Shown here in pieces: positions 23,943 to 36,571 of a stretch of 64,000 nt of DNA. Within the stretch, counting starts at the first letter, position 1; every line of letters begins with the position of its first letter. Made by a program: the position numbers and the translations under genes. The notes beneath the pieces are model-generated. The model made no database searches. It was not told the origin of the DNA and saw only the letters and a list, made by a program, of their open reading frames with translations. The stretch comes from Rhabditoides inermis (taxonomy: Eukaryota; Nematoda; Chromadorea; Rhabditida; Rhabditidae): the NCBI GenBank assembly GCA_963966185.1, contig CAWZYM010000384.1:410001-474000 (forward strand), read 5' to 3'.

Positions 23943-26900
23943 CCCTGTCCCTCTCTCTGCCCTCCAGATGAATGTGTCTGCTGCGTTCTGTTCCCGCGCG
24001 TTTTCTGCTAATCTTCACTAATCCCTCTGGTGTTTCTTTAAGCCTCCGTGGATTACCCCCTCGTATACAATGCGTGTGCTGGTGATTATATGCTAATTTG
24101 TCTGATTGATTGATCACGTCTCAATTATGCGCACATTTCACACATCTCACACCTGTGAATATCGCTAATTACCTGGTGTGGAGAGAGACGAGAGGGAGGG
24201 AGGGAAAGAGAGGTTGGGAGGGAGGGAGTGAGAGAGAGGGGGAGTGAGAGAGGCTAATGGATAGGCGCGGGTGGTGGTTACGGGATAATGATGCGCGTCC
24301 GTTCCTCTTCCTCTGTCGGAATATGCAAATCCGCGCAGTGGCGGCGGCCCTTGATTTGCTGGGGGAGACTCGCTAACGAGAGACGCTCCCATTCCACAGC
24401 ATTCGCACAGTTTGCACTATGTACTAGAAAAAAGCGGTGTACTTAATAATCAATTGCGACCCTTTCTCACTCACGTATCTTTCCAGAAACCCAAAATGTA
24501 ATCCCATCAACACCACCTGTTTTCGTTACTCAACCAGAGTGACAGTGTGGCTAATCCGTTCCCGGTCTGACTGCGTGGCTGCCCACTCTCAGGGGGGCTG
24601 CCACGCAGTCTATCCATCTCAATTAGATGGGTCAAGGAACAGCAGAGGAGCCTTTTCCGGAGTTGCGCGCACGCATTCTTTCCCATGCATCTCGTTAGAA
24701 GGAGTAGAGAGGGAGAGAGAAAGAGAGAGGGAGAGAGAGAGAGAGAGCTACACACCGAATAGATTGTAATTGGAGAGGGCATCTGAATAGGCAACGAGGT
24801 GGAGAAGAAATTCTGCAGCCTTACACGGAAGGGAGTTTCCCCTATCTCTTACCTAATCCCTCATCACCTTATCATAATCTCATTATCCTCTGACTACCGG
24901 TGTGGGAACGTAGTGATATGCCCAAACATGACCGTTCGTCTGCACTGTTTGCCGGTGAAGAGCGATATACATTACAGTAACCCGAACCGGCTACCTGTAT
25001 GAATGCATAGATGTTTGCTCATAGTCGAGAAACTCGAGCATTGCGCCTTTGTCTTCCAATTAGCTTACGGACACATTTTTATGTTCCAAGTTCCAGGATT
25101 TCGGGGGGAGGGCTGTGTAAATTGGTGTCTGGGAGAAATGAGAGAAAGAGAGAGGGGGACTATAAAGAATCTCCTGGAATCATTGGTGAGTTGTAACAAA
25201 GCGAGGTGTTATGACTGAAGGCCTGACAGCTCTGCGTATTAGTGGGGTCGAGTCCACTTCGTATAGTCGCCTCTTTTCTCGGCACGCGCCCACTTTTCGC
25301 GAGTCTCGCTAAAAGCCCCATAAATCATCTTCTCGACATATCCAGACAGAGCAGCAGAGAAATGGGACCATTCTATACGAACAAGGGACCATCACTCTTT
25401 TTACCGAACCTCGCTGTGACACTGTAATCGCCATAGAAATTATGATTTCCGTCATTCATTGCTAATCGCTGGTGACACATGTGTATGCGCTCTCCTCTTC
25501 GGCCGCACTCTCTCATCGCCCTTACCACCTGCGCCTCTCACAATCGCATGCTGTCTAAGGGACCACTGGCAATATGATATGTGTCCGATTAGGGAGGTGG
25601 CTCCATTCGATATGATGTAATGGAACGGCTCTCGAGAAATCCGATCGCCGCCGTTCATAATAGGAATGAGAGGGTGGGGGCGACATCTTGGATTTCCGGG
25701 GCGCGAGTGCTTGATACATGCGAAACGAGACCGCTCACAGCTGACAGGGGGCCCTTCCATCAAGAGTACGTTTCCTAAACACATCTCACATGTTCGCTGT
25801 TTCTTTTGGCAAGCGAACACTAGCACTTGCTGGAAACATGACAATAAATCGCCGCCCGACAAATGGTTGGACAGTGTAACGTGGAGGCAAGGTGGCTTGT
25901 CCCTTACACTACGAAACATCTACACGTTTACGATTTACACATAGCCGCTATGTGGCGAATGACCGCGGCGGCGGCTTTGATACTTTCTCTCTCGCTCCGT
26001 CAAGCTGACACCTGTCCGCCACTCACCTTTGATAACCTTCCAAGGGTCATCTTCTTTCCGGAAACTCTATACTTCCTATAGATCATAAATGAATAGATGC
26101 CAGTCAGTGTCATAGATCAACTATGTAAACTGGTCAATAACGCGGCTGTGATTGATTGCCGCTGCCCTCGTTTTTTTTTCGGAATCACAAAAAATCAGAG
26201 TGCGCAGCGAGTGTCGACAAAGCTCGTTAGTGTGTGTATTAGTGGCAATTTGGGAGAGTGACGAATGATCTGCCTCGCTTTTTGCCCGTTCGCGTGTAAG
26301 AAGAACGAGAAAATCCCATCGCTCACCCCGAAGAATTTTGACATTCCATAATTGGCCGTGGCAATGACGATGAAAGGCGCCATATGCCCCGCGCGAAATT
26401 AATCTCACAAGGACCTCTCAACGAGCGGACCCCCGGCCAGCATCAACAATCATGCCTCCGGGGCAGATCTCCGGAAGGATTGCGTTTGATTGGATTATCC
26501 ACGGCGGCGCTCCTTTTCTGGGCAGTAATCTGTTTATTTAAGGCGGGTGAACAGCTGTCTTTGTGGCTGCGCAGAGGTGTCGGTCGCCCTGTCTACCCAA
26601 GGGTCAAATCTTGCGCAACCCTCTATACACAGCCCAGCCGCCCTATCATTTAGACGCCTCCCTGAGATACACTTTCCAGGGGTGATACGTGTTCGTTTAC
26701 GTTTCATCACGAGATACATTCTTGAGGGGGATACGTTTTCGTGTGCGCATACGTTTCCGGCAGCTGGATGTGTGACGAATGACTGGATGCAATTGAGCGC
26801 GCGAGAGCGACTGCAACAAGAAAGATGAATGGGGAAAGATGTGGAGGGGAGATTATAAAGTTGCGAGTTGCGAGCGTGGAGGATTATCGTTTGTAGAGCG

Positions 26901-29397
26901 GGAGGAACTTTTCTCCCCAAGGCTATAGTGACTTGCTTGATTCATCCCTCCCCCTCCTCCACCCTCAAAATTAGCCTACGCTCTAATAGAGGAAATGCTA
27001 TCGTGCTCCGAGAGAGAGCCAATACTACAGCCTAATTGAGATAGAGAGAGGGAGGGAGTGATACTCAGTCAACAAGAAGTCAGAGGGGGTTAGAGAATGG
27101 ATGGGAGAGGTGGATTATGTAATAGAGGGGGCAGATGGCTGTCAGACTGTTGCGATTGTGTCCCTCCTGGGGTGACGAATGGGCGAGGGGAAGATGGATG
27201 GTGCGCGAAGAGAGGAGATGGCAGCACAATTACAATATGACAACGGGGTTGCCATTACAGTCCGTCGTTATTCACCAATGATTCGGATTTTGCGATGTGT
27301 GAACACGGTGTGATAGTTGTCTCACAACGATAAATGGTGCGCGAAGAGAGAAGAGAGGAATGACCATTACAATAGAAGTCAAATCTTTGTGGAAACTGAC
27401 ACTAAGTGTGTTGGAAAGTTTTTATAAAAAAAAAATTGTCGTTTCAAAAAAAAAGAATATACGACTCAGAAAACAACATTGTGAATGATTTCCCTCTTTC
27501 AGTCCGAGCTGTCTTCGACGCTGACGTCTCTTTCTGAGAAGGCGCGAGCAGCGACGGAGGACATCGGAAGGCTCAAGCACATGACAGACGTCATCAATGT
27601 GGGTCGCTCCAGAGATTAATTCCATAGCATACAAAACATTACAAACAACAACGCCTTACTGACGTTGAATGTAATTGTTTACATTTTTAATGCGTGACGT
27701 TGCATTTCCATTATTTTCAGAATAACTGTGACGAGTTCAAGTCTTCTCTTTGCATTCAAATCGACGCGCTCATTGATCAGCTGCAGGTGAGCTAGACATT
27801 ATCGATTTATTGATTTATCGATTATTCCTTTCTAGGCTCGGAAAGAGACGCTGATGCGACATGTGGACGAGATGAGGGAGCAGAAGGTGAGTCTCTCTCT
27901 CTTTTTCCCATTTTCTTTCTTTCTTTTCTCACATTGTGCGTTGTGAGTACTGATAGTCATCTACATGTTCACTCTCTCCTCCTTGTTTTGCTTAAAAGAA
28001 TCAGAATCTGAAATGGTCCTTCCAGCGTCGCATCCTCCGGGATCAGCTCACTCGATGCACCTCGAAACTCTCCCGAACCACCGGACTCATTCAGTTCTGC
28101 ATAGAAGTACTCAAGGAACCCGACGCGGCTACGTATCTGCAGGTACATTGATTTATTGATTATGATATGCTGTTCAACTATTAATCAATTGATATGTTCA
28201 GATGTCGAATGCTCTGCTGCATCGCTCGTCGTCGCAAGAGTTCGTATGGCATGCTGAGATGCGGACAAAGGTGAGAATCCTCTCCCATCCTCTCTCTCTC
28301 TCTCCCGCTTTCTCTCTCTCTCCTCTCTATCACTCTCACATGTCTCTAACTCACTCTACTTATTTATTTCTCTACATCTTTCAGCCGGAATGTGATCCGG
28401 AATTTGTGCTCAATCTCGACACGAAACACCTCCAATACGCCATTCACGGATTGGACTTTGCCCAGCTCAAAGGTAACCAGGAATCACTGTTGTGTACTGC
28501 AGTACTGTATCACGTTTCAGCCCACTCTCTTTCACACTATAGACAGTATAGATTTCAGTGTTTCACTATTTCACTATAGCTTCACAGTAGCTCTTCATTT
28601 CGCTCCTATCACCCCTAGTATCACTCCTTATTAGGCAGTAGTGGGCACGCTCGCTGTCGCAAGGCCGGCGACTCATCCCGAGGTATACGGTAACACTCGT
28701 AGTACTGTAAGGTGTACGATAGTCTCGTCTCGTCTCTCAACACAATCGTGGTCGACTCTGCACCTTTCACACATGAAGCACCACTGCACGCACCCCCAAC
28801 AAGCACGCCTGATTCAGAGATATTCAATGTACCGTATGCTTATATGCGCGTTACAGTACCCTCGGCACCGCAGTTTGTGGCGGCGGAGTGCAGTGCGGAG
28901 AACAACAGCGTCACCGTGGTGTGGAGGGCGAGAGACGGTGGGTGGAATTGCTTCTTGATTGATTGGTCGTGTTATTGATCGATTTTCAGATGGTTGCGCG
29001 GTGGATGGATATGTGTTGGAAATCGACAGTGGACGGGAGGACGGGCGGTATAAGGTGAGCTTTATCCCCCACTCTCTATCTCTCTCTATCTATCTCTCCC
29101 TTTCTCTCTCTCCATATCACCCTCTCCCTATCTAGGAAGTCTACTCTGGCCCCGATGCCATCTGCACAATCGATGGCCTCCACTTCGACACTGTCTATCA
29201 TGCAAGGTACCCAATCACGATGCATTTGAAAAGCTAATTTGATGCTAATTTCAATAAAAAGGATATAGTATAATTATCATAACTTTTTTCAAAATACTTG
29301 TTTTCAGGGTTCGAGCGTTCAACTCGGCAGGCGACTCACAGAGAAGCGAGCCAATATGCCTGCAGACAGCGAAGGGTGAACAGTCTTCCCTCCTTTA

Positions 29398-29431
<34 letters not shown>

Positions 29432-30027
29432 ATCTCTCTCTATATCTCTCTCTCTATATCTCTCCTTTCTCTCTCTCCCCCCTCTCTAATATATATCAAT
29501 GTCAATTTCAGTCGCCTGGTTCCACCTCACCAAGTCTCCCTCGCAACGTGATATGAAGCTCTCCAATGAGTGTGCCACCGTAGCCGGCAGCAGCCTCGAT
29601 TACAGGTACTGTAGCATACTGTGAATAAGATTACTGTATTCAGTCAATTACATACCCTACTCTTTCAGAACCGTTCTCGGCAACGTGGCGTTCTCGCGCG
29701 GCGTTCACTACTGGGAGGTGAGTGATGACAAATCAATAAACATTCGACCAATCGATAATCCATCAATATTCAGGTGACAGTGGATCGGCACGACGGCAAC
29801 GGGGACATCGTGGTGGGCGTGGCACAGGCGAGCGTCAACCGAGACACCATGCTCGGTGAGTAGCGAGCGGTATTGATGGAACCATTCATGTGATCATTCA
29901 CAACGAAAGAATGACAAGAGGCATACATGACGAGGAATATTGCAGGCAAGGACCTGCATGGCTGGTCGATGTATGTAGACGGAGAGAGGAGCTGGTACCT
30001 ACACAACGAAACACACCATGAGAGGTA

Positions 30028-30098
<71 letters not shown>

Positions 30099-30472
30099 CC
30101 CTCCCTCCCTCTCCCTCCCTCCCTCTCTCTCTCCCCCCCTCTCTCTCTCTCTTTTCTCCCTCTATACCCCTCTTGCAGGATCGTGGGAGGCATATCCGCT
30201 GGCTCAGTGATAGGCGTTCGATTGGACTGCGATCGCGGCACCCTTCAGTTCACTATCAATGATAGGGAGAGGCGGGGACAGAATGGCGAGACGACCGCGT
30301 TCGCGTAAGTCTCATTTGCATATTCCTTGACACATATGCTTATCCCGTATTTTTCAGAAACCTGCCTCGCGGTCTCTTCTACCCCTCCTTCTCTGTCAAC
30401 TGTAACAGTGTGATTACTGTACACACTGGACTCGACCCGCCCTCCTCCGGAAGCGACTGTAGCGATGTGTAG
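22242..30472 (+). CDS. TRIM9: TRIM9/TRIM67-type E3 ubiquitin ligase (MADD-2 class)
   Basis: Class I TRIM ligase; in animals this family acts in axon guidance and branching downstream of netrin receptors and in exocytosis, at microtubules and membranes. Domains in order: split RING ([20 protein letters not shown], then CQHC after a serine-rich insert, as typical of TRIM9); B-box 1 ([22 protein letters not shown]); B-box 2 ([19 protein letters not shown], then HSNHDVQ); coiled coil ([14 protein letters not shown] to [10 protein letters not shown]); a COS-box region around [15 protein letters not shown]; fibronectin III ([10 protein letters not shown] to [10 protein letters not shown]); and SPRY ([39 protein letters not shown]). 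About 690 residues end in GSDCSDV. One intron, about 23.85-27.50 kb, is large. The 5' UTR appears to begin after a TTCCAG acceptor at 22228, so an upstream exon or trans-splicing is likely. It is convergent with the gene at 30786. Confidence 0.92.
23278..23318. repeat. (GA)n microsatellite in TRIM9 intron
   Basis: About 40 bases of GA between the exon ending EEAEAEQ and the B-box 1 exon. Confidence 0.9.
23850..27500 (+). other. Large TRIM9 intron
   Basis: This 3.6 kb intron follows the B-box 2 exon ending in CKSHK and precedes the coiled-coil exon [10 protein letters not shown]. It contains CT tracts, a hairpin with 9-bp arms (24571-24579 and 24600-24608) and a GA tract near 24715-24747. I found no supportable gene inside it on either strand. 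Confidence 0.7.
30031..30094. repeat. (AT)n microsatellite
   Basis: A pure AT run of about 64 bases directly after the donor of the exon ending in HETHHER, within the SPRY-coding part of TRIM9. Confidence 0.97.
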
Positions 30473-30785
30473 TACGGTAGATACAGTAGAATAGTCAACC
30501 TACAGTACCCTACCCCACTCAAGTCCTTTCTGCCCACTGCCCGGTTACTCTGTGTGTTGTTTGCTGCTCCTCTTTTTGTACAGACCTGCCAATATCACGA
30601 TATCAGTTTTAACACAATGCGCTATTTGTCATATTTGTCATTTGTGAGAGATTATTATGCAAATATTATGTATTATGATAAATAATATTATATGAAGCGA
30701 TGTCGTGTGATGAAAAGTTTATCAACGAGTAAGTAGTTATCGGAACAACAAAATCAACAACATATTACAGTATCTAGTCCACTCA

Positions 30786-31948
30786 CTATTCATGTTTGCT
30801 CTTCTTCCACTCCTCCTGCTCCTTCTCCCTCCTCCGCTTCTCCTTGTGCCTCCTCTTGACCTCTCTCCTCCTCTCCCTCTCCTCCTCCTCTCGTCCCACC
30901 TTCTTCTTCTCCTCCTTCTTCCTCCACTTCTCCCTCCTCCTTCTCGCCTGCTCCTCCTCCATCTCCTCCACTGCTCCCTCGTCCTCCTGCTCCTTCTCCT
31001 GTCCGGTCTGCTCCCTCCACTCCCGGTACACCCGCATCCTCTCCTCCCTCCTCTCTTTTTCCGTTGTCGCCGGCGTATTCCGTACAGGGTTGATGGCATG
31101 CGAGAGCTCATCGTCCGAGCAGCCGTCACTCTACAATATCACGCTCGGATACAAACCACAATCCTCCTTCTAAACAAATCAACAGAAAACGTACAAAAAA
31201 CAATTTAAAAAGTTAAAAGTTACAACAACTAACCTCTTTCACGTCGTCATCGACCAGTAGTCCGCACTCGGACAACTCTTCTTCCAAACGAGAACGGACG
31301 AACTTCTGGAATGAATCGTGAGAGGGGAGGGGAGATGAGAGGAGAGAGGAAGAGCGAAGAGACTAGGAAAGAATATGGAGAAAGAGAAAAGAGAGGGGAA
31401 GACAAGGCGTACCTTCGCCTGGCTGGCGTGCCTCGATCCAAAGTAGTACTCGTCTCCTCTGCTTTCATCGAAAAGCGACAGCACGCGAGAGAATCGCGGT
31501 GGGATCTGGAAGAATGCATTAAAAAATATTATGCAATGCAAATTGTCAAGTGTCAACATAAACTCCGCCAAAACTCTTTAAAACATTTGTGAAAGGAAAA
31601 AAAACTGTTATATTGAACAGCGTATCGCAAATTGCAAGTTGCAACCGAGTCGTTCAATTTCAACTCACGAATCTCTTGAACTTGTCGGGTGGGACGAATG
31701 CCTTGTCCAACTCTTCCTTCGTGTAGAGGAAGAGATGGGCGAGCAGGTCACCGGTTGACACAGAGAGCACACTGCAAGGAAAGTCTCTCCATCTATCCAT
31801 CTATTTCTCCCTCAGCTCCACTCACCCCTTCCTCCTGCCTCCTTTATCTTTCTCCTTCTCCTCCTCTGGTTCCTCCATTACATACGACTCTTCAAGGGTA
31901 CGGACGGTGACAGTCAGTAAGTCTGAAATCAAAATACGATCCCTCCCT

Positions 31949-31996
<48 letters not shown>

Positions 31997-34483
31997 TCCC
32001 TCCCCCACCTTTCATGGCGTAGTCCACTCGCAGTCTGGGTATGATATGCCGTCGGATGTTTGCGATCAGCTGCATCATCCTCTTCTGAAACGTTTACAAT
32101 GAAGTAAGAAAATACATGCTGTCAACATGTACTCCACTCACCTGACAGTGTCTGAACTCGGTGCTCGGCCCGGTGTAGAAGCCCAGAACACCCAGACGGA
32201 GCATCCTGCAACGGACACATATGGAAAAGAAAACAGACACATATAGAATAACAAATTAAACATAATAGGGACAACTGACTCTTGTTCCACCGCCTTCTGC
32301 ACTCGTCGGAAGTCGCCGGTCACTCCCACATCGCAGCCAGTGCGGGGAGAGAGCTGGAAGAGGTGTAGTATTATAGTTGCAACGCAAATGTGATACTCAT
32401 TCACTCAAGAAGATATTTTGATTGACAGCATAATAACAAAAACACATACCTGATCGAGTAGGATGCGCACAAATGTGCACAGATCGCGGCGCTGCAGCGG
32501 AGGGCGGGTGCAGCCGGAGAGCTAGAAGAGGGGATAGAGCTCTCTCTCTCTCTCTCTCCCCTCTCTCTCTCTCACCCGCATAATCGCCTGGTCTCCAGTG
32601 ATCTTCTCCTTGGCCACCACATCGCACACGAGAGGGTAGAACTTCTCGCTGAAGGAGGAATATAGAGAGGAAGAGTGAAGAGGGGGAGTGGAGAGGAGAG
32701 AGTCAACAAAGTCCACCCACAATGTCCTCTTGCACGTTTCCGGCATGCGATCCATGAGGAAGCCGAGTTTCGTGTAGTTGAACGTCATCTAAACAATTTA
32801 TAATTATATACAATAATACATTCTAGAATGAACCCACCCTCTTGATAGGCCTGCTCTCCTGGAAGGCTTTGCGAAGTCGCTTGTGCTGTTCACTCGCACC
32901 GAAGCAGAGAGGGATGTATCCTGAAGAGAACACCTCTCGCCCTCCCTCTCTCTCTACCTCTACTTCTCTCGCTTTCCCTCTCCCCACTCACTCCACATCC
33001 GCACCAGCTTATGCCCTGCAATGTCCGCCTGTGTCTTCAGTGCCGTCCGATAGAGCACGTTGATCTGGAGGCGTCATGCTCTCGTTATCTCGTTTCGACG
33101 CGACTTTAACATTAGTGAACAGATGCTATACATCCTGATACTAGGTGGTTTGGCATAATAATCCAGATAGGGTGAATGAGAGTGAGGGAGAGAGGGTGTC
33201 GTACCTGCCTGTAGCTGATGCCCAGCTCGTGAGCCACCTGTATCCTGTTGTCCTCATGGTCGGCCCGCGCCCGCAGAAAGCGAGACAGCAGCGAGGGCGT
33301 CTGCCTACAACAAATTAGTAACAATAGCATGATAGTTCCTACAATTCTTACATTATTCCCTTTTCCGTCCTATATTGTGCAATGTACCTCCAGTTCTCAA
33401 TCAAACCTCCGAGCACGGATAGTTGTGTGCGTATGCGCAAACACCAAGATTTGTGAAGTCGACTCACACAAAAGTTAGCGCATCAAAATGCGGGTCCTTT
33501 TCGGGGGCGAACACGACGTAGATGGTCTTGCGGACCTGGTCCGCTGAGCGGTCCTCCAGACCCGTGCCTGAAGAGGCTCTCTCTCTCTCTGTGTATCTCT
33601 CTCTCTCTCTCTCTCTCTGTATCTCTCTCTCTCTGTATCTCTCTCTCTCTCTCTCCACTCACACATGATCGGCCAGAACGCCGTCTCCTTGAGCATCTGC
33701 CTGTTCTCCTGGTGTCGGTCGTCCTTCGGAAAGCGCAGATCGAAAATGTCGGAGTGCTTCTATAAACTAGCGTTGAAAGCTAGGTACAAGAATCGCGGAC
33801 AGCGTGTTATCTATCTCTCCTACATGGAAGCCTTGCACGCCAAATTCGGAACCATCAAAACTCGCAATAATAACATGTCCAATGCCGTAATTGTTACTTT
33901 GTAACGCAATAATGTTTCATTCTATACCAGTTTGTGAGTTTTGGCGTACGTCTCCCAATTTCTGCGAATGAGTTGCTTCTCGGATTCGGTGAAACGAGGG
34001 CCAGCCTTGAGGCGGATCGGAGTGTAGCCTGGGTGGAAGAGTTAGAGAGAAGGGAATGAAAGCTACTCACCCTCTTCCTTGTGCCGCAGCAGTCTGTCCG
34101 TCCACTCCTGAATGATGGGGTAGGTGGAGGCGTGGTGGAAGAGCACGCGCCGACCACCTATTCGCAACGTATGTTTCTATATATCTATTCCCCAAAAAAC
34201 AATTGATCAATCAATCAACCTCCCATAATCTTCTCCTCTACTGCAAAACAAAAATAAACATTCGATATAATGAAATAAAAATGTCGCTTACCAATGTCTG
34301 TCCAAATGCCGCCGTCCTTCGGGAGAGCCTCCAGAGACCAGCGACGGTGCGGGTCTGAACAGACCTATCTCTCTCTCTCCCTCCTTGATCTCTCTCTCTC
34401 CATCTCTCTATCTCACCTCCCTTGCTCGATCCCTGTTCCACACCATCCAACACATCATCATCGTCAATCTCACCCAAGTCCAT
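30786..34483 (-). CDS. Uncharacterised large nuclear protein with a Myb-like stretch
   Basis: About 20 short exons can be followed from MDLGEIDDDDVLDG at 34483 to a stop at 30786. Near residues 85-150 is a basic helical segment (AGPRFTESEKQLIRRNWE, THKL, SDIFDL, FWPIMCTGLEDRSADQVR). It resembles the first half of a Reb1/TTF1-type Myb DNA-binding repeat; this is inference, not a firm match. The middle is globular (ELGISYRQINVLYRTALK, AGHKLVRMW, GFLMDRMPETCKRTLW). The C-terminus is a very long basic/acidic helix rich in E, K and R (RRREKWRKKEEKKK), typical of nucleolar or chromatin proteins. A CTCCAG acceptor lies one base before the ATG. The 3' end is convergent with TRIM9. Confidence 0.65.
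33573..33655. repeat. (CT)n tract interrupted by GTAT
   Basis: CT runs broken by TGTGTAT or TGTAT, in an intron of the Myb-like gene. On the gene strand this is a GA tract following the donor. Confidence 0.9.
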
Positions 34484-34737
34484 TCTGGAGGCAGTGGAAC
34501 ATTGATGAATCAACCTACCAGAAAATTCAAAGTATTTCATCAGATCGTATGAGAACTGATTTGCACACACATAAATCAACCATTTGAAAAAGATGTTTAT
34601 TACGCATGGGTAAAAACAACAACGTCAACACGACGCGTGTGTAACTGCGCGAATATAGTGTTCATAGTAGAGAAGCGGAAATAAAAAAGAGAGTACAAAA
34701 ATGGAATGTAGAGGGAAGGTGAGATGGGTTACTCACC

Positions 34738-35009
34738 TCATTCACCCATCAGGAAACACGTGTTGTCCCGATTGGGAAAGTGCTCGACCTTTTCCGTCTC
34801 GTTGCGATAAAACACTGAATAAACGATGATATGCGAAGAAATGATACAACAGCAATGGACTAAAAGGTGAACTAAAACTACACATACGCATCATACATGT
34901 AATAAAACGACTGACGGCGTTGCTCACCTCCATGTGACTTCGACAACGGGCGACGACATGCTAGTTTGTGACTGTGGAGCGTCTCCTCGCGGATGGACGA
35001 CAAGTCCAT
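34738..35009 (-). CDS. Possible small protein of about 52 residues
   Basis: Two exons, 35009-34928 and 34814-34738, join in phase to give MDLSSIREETLHSHKL then VFYRNETEKVEHFPNRD and a stop. Both splice sites look normal (GTGAGC and TATTCAG). A further exon-like piece lies at about 35130-35070, but it does not connect in frame. The gene lies 255 bp upstream of the Myb-like gene on the same strand, so it could be a first cistron or an upstream exon. No family was recognised. Confidence 0.3.
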
Positions 35010-35299
35010 TGAATCAACATCTAAACGACACTTGACAAGGTATTATGCAATTGAGGTGAACCGAGACGTACCTGTTCGACCTCGTGGTAGATGTTGACGT
35101 ACCGATTAGTGCGCGCAGCGCACTAAATAAAGATTACCACCATTTTCTCAACTTTTTTGATTGCTACGATTAAGTGACGAATATGCGTCTAAATGCAGAA
35201 ATGGCGAAATAACGGCCGTTAGTCCAACGTCATTTGTGTTCGCAGTTGGGAAAAAAAGTTTTTAATCTAGAATTGAAAAAAATATACTTTGCACTCGTA

Positions 35300-35755
35300 T
35301 TTTGGTTCCCTGGTTTATGTGACTGTAAAGAGCGGGGGTGCGGGGGCGGCAGCCCCCGAAACAGAACGATCTCAGCAATCTTGGCTTTTGTCGAACTGAT
35401 TGTTTGGTTCCTTTGGTTCACTGGTTCATGTGACGGTAGAGAGCGGGGGTGCGGGGGCGGCAGCCCCCGAAACAGAACGATCTCAGCAATCTTGGCTTTT
35501 GTCGAACTGATTGTTTGGTTCCTTTGGTTCACTGGTTCATGTGACGGTAGAGAGCGGGGGTGCGGGGGCGACAGCCCCCGAAACAGAACGATCTCAGCAA
35601 TCTTGGCTTTGGTCGAACTGATTGTTTGGTTCCTTTGGTTCACTGGTTCATGTGACGGTAGAGAGCGGGGGTGCGGGGGCGGCAGCCCCCGAAACAGAAC
35701 GATCAGCAATCTTAGTTTTTGTCGAACTGATTGTTTCGTTCCGTTGGTTCCCTGG
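35300..35755. repeat. 111-bp minisatellite, four units
   Basis: Units begin AGCGGGGGTGCGGGGGCGGC at 35331, 35442, 35553 and 35664, an exact 111-bp period with very few substitutions; the last unit has a small deletion and diverges. Each unit contains CGGGGGC-GGCA-GCCCCCG, a perfect 7-bp stem hairpin. Because 111 is divisible by three, frames stay open across all units on both strands. I do not regard these as genes. Confidence 0.95.
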
Positions 35756-36205
35756 TTAATGGGTGGCTGTTTTCGAAAGATTAATACATATCTCACTCGG
35801 CATTGTTCGTTTCATCTTTTTTTGGTTCTCTGGTACGCTAGTTCCTCGATCAAGAAAAACGCGCGCGAAAGCTGTAGTGTTACATTGTGCACGCACAATT
35901 AATCACATTTCTCGCATTTTTGTAACAAAAATACATTACTTTTCGATAATGTACCGGAAATAAGTTAGTCCTAGCTAATTTGTTCTATTTTTTTAATATA
36001 TAAAATAACAAATCAAATCTCACTCAAAAAATGATAAAATGAAACCCTCCACAATACATATGTTCTGTCTGTCTCACAATCTAGCTTTGAATCCGAGTAG
36101 AGAATTAGTATCCTGGACAGCTTGAACGGGTTGTGTGCACTCGCTCGCGTAGTGGTCACGTGAAAACCCGGCTGTAGAATGTCTTCAGAACTATGCTACT
36201 CACAC

Positions 36206-36571
36206 AGTGAAGGATAGGTATTGATCGATTTGATTTGAATCGCCGCGCTTTGCTCTAGCCTTCAGAGAAGCCTCTCCTCATTAGCAACACTGTCTCCGAC
36301 CGTCTCGTTTCTCTGCCGCATTGGCCACGCCCACCGAATTCCCACGGTTTGAATGAGCGGTAGACCGATCTACCGCTTCCCGCGCGCAATGAGCGCTCTG
36401 ATCCCGCACTCTCCCCTTTCGCTGCACTCTCTCAATGTTCTCTGCCCTGTCTGCCGCATTGGCCACGCCCACCGAATTCCCAGGCTAAAATCGAGGGTGT
36501 TTTCGATGGAACATTCACTGTTATGAGAACCCTGTTGGCCGGTGGTCGATCGATATCCCATCCAATACACT
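36206..36571 (+). promoter_or_regulatory. Upstream region of nanos copy B
   Basis: It contains two GGCCACGCCCACC boxes (36323-36335 and 36461-36473) and TTCCCGCGC at 36377-36385, an E2F-like site, in the same order as upstream of copy A. Conservation between copies may reflect recent duplication rather than selection. Confidence 0.45.

Noticed and set aside
35331..35700. CRISPR-like array
   Set aside because: The repeats are contiguous without unique spacers and the DNA is eukaryotic.
35230..35902. 222- and 188-codon frames over the minisatellite
   Set aside because: They stay open only because the repeat unit is 111 bp; both strands are equally open and no splice or start context supports a gene.
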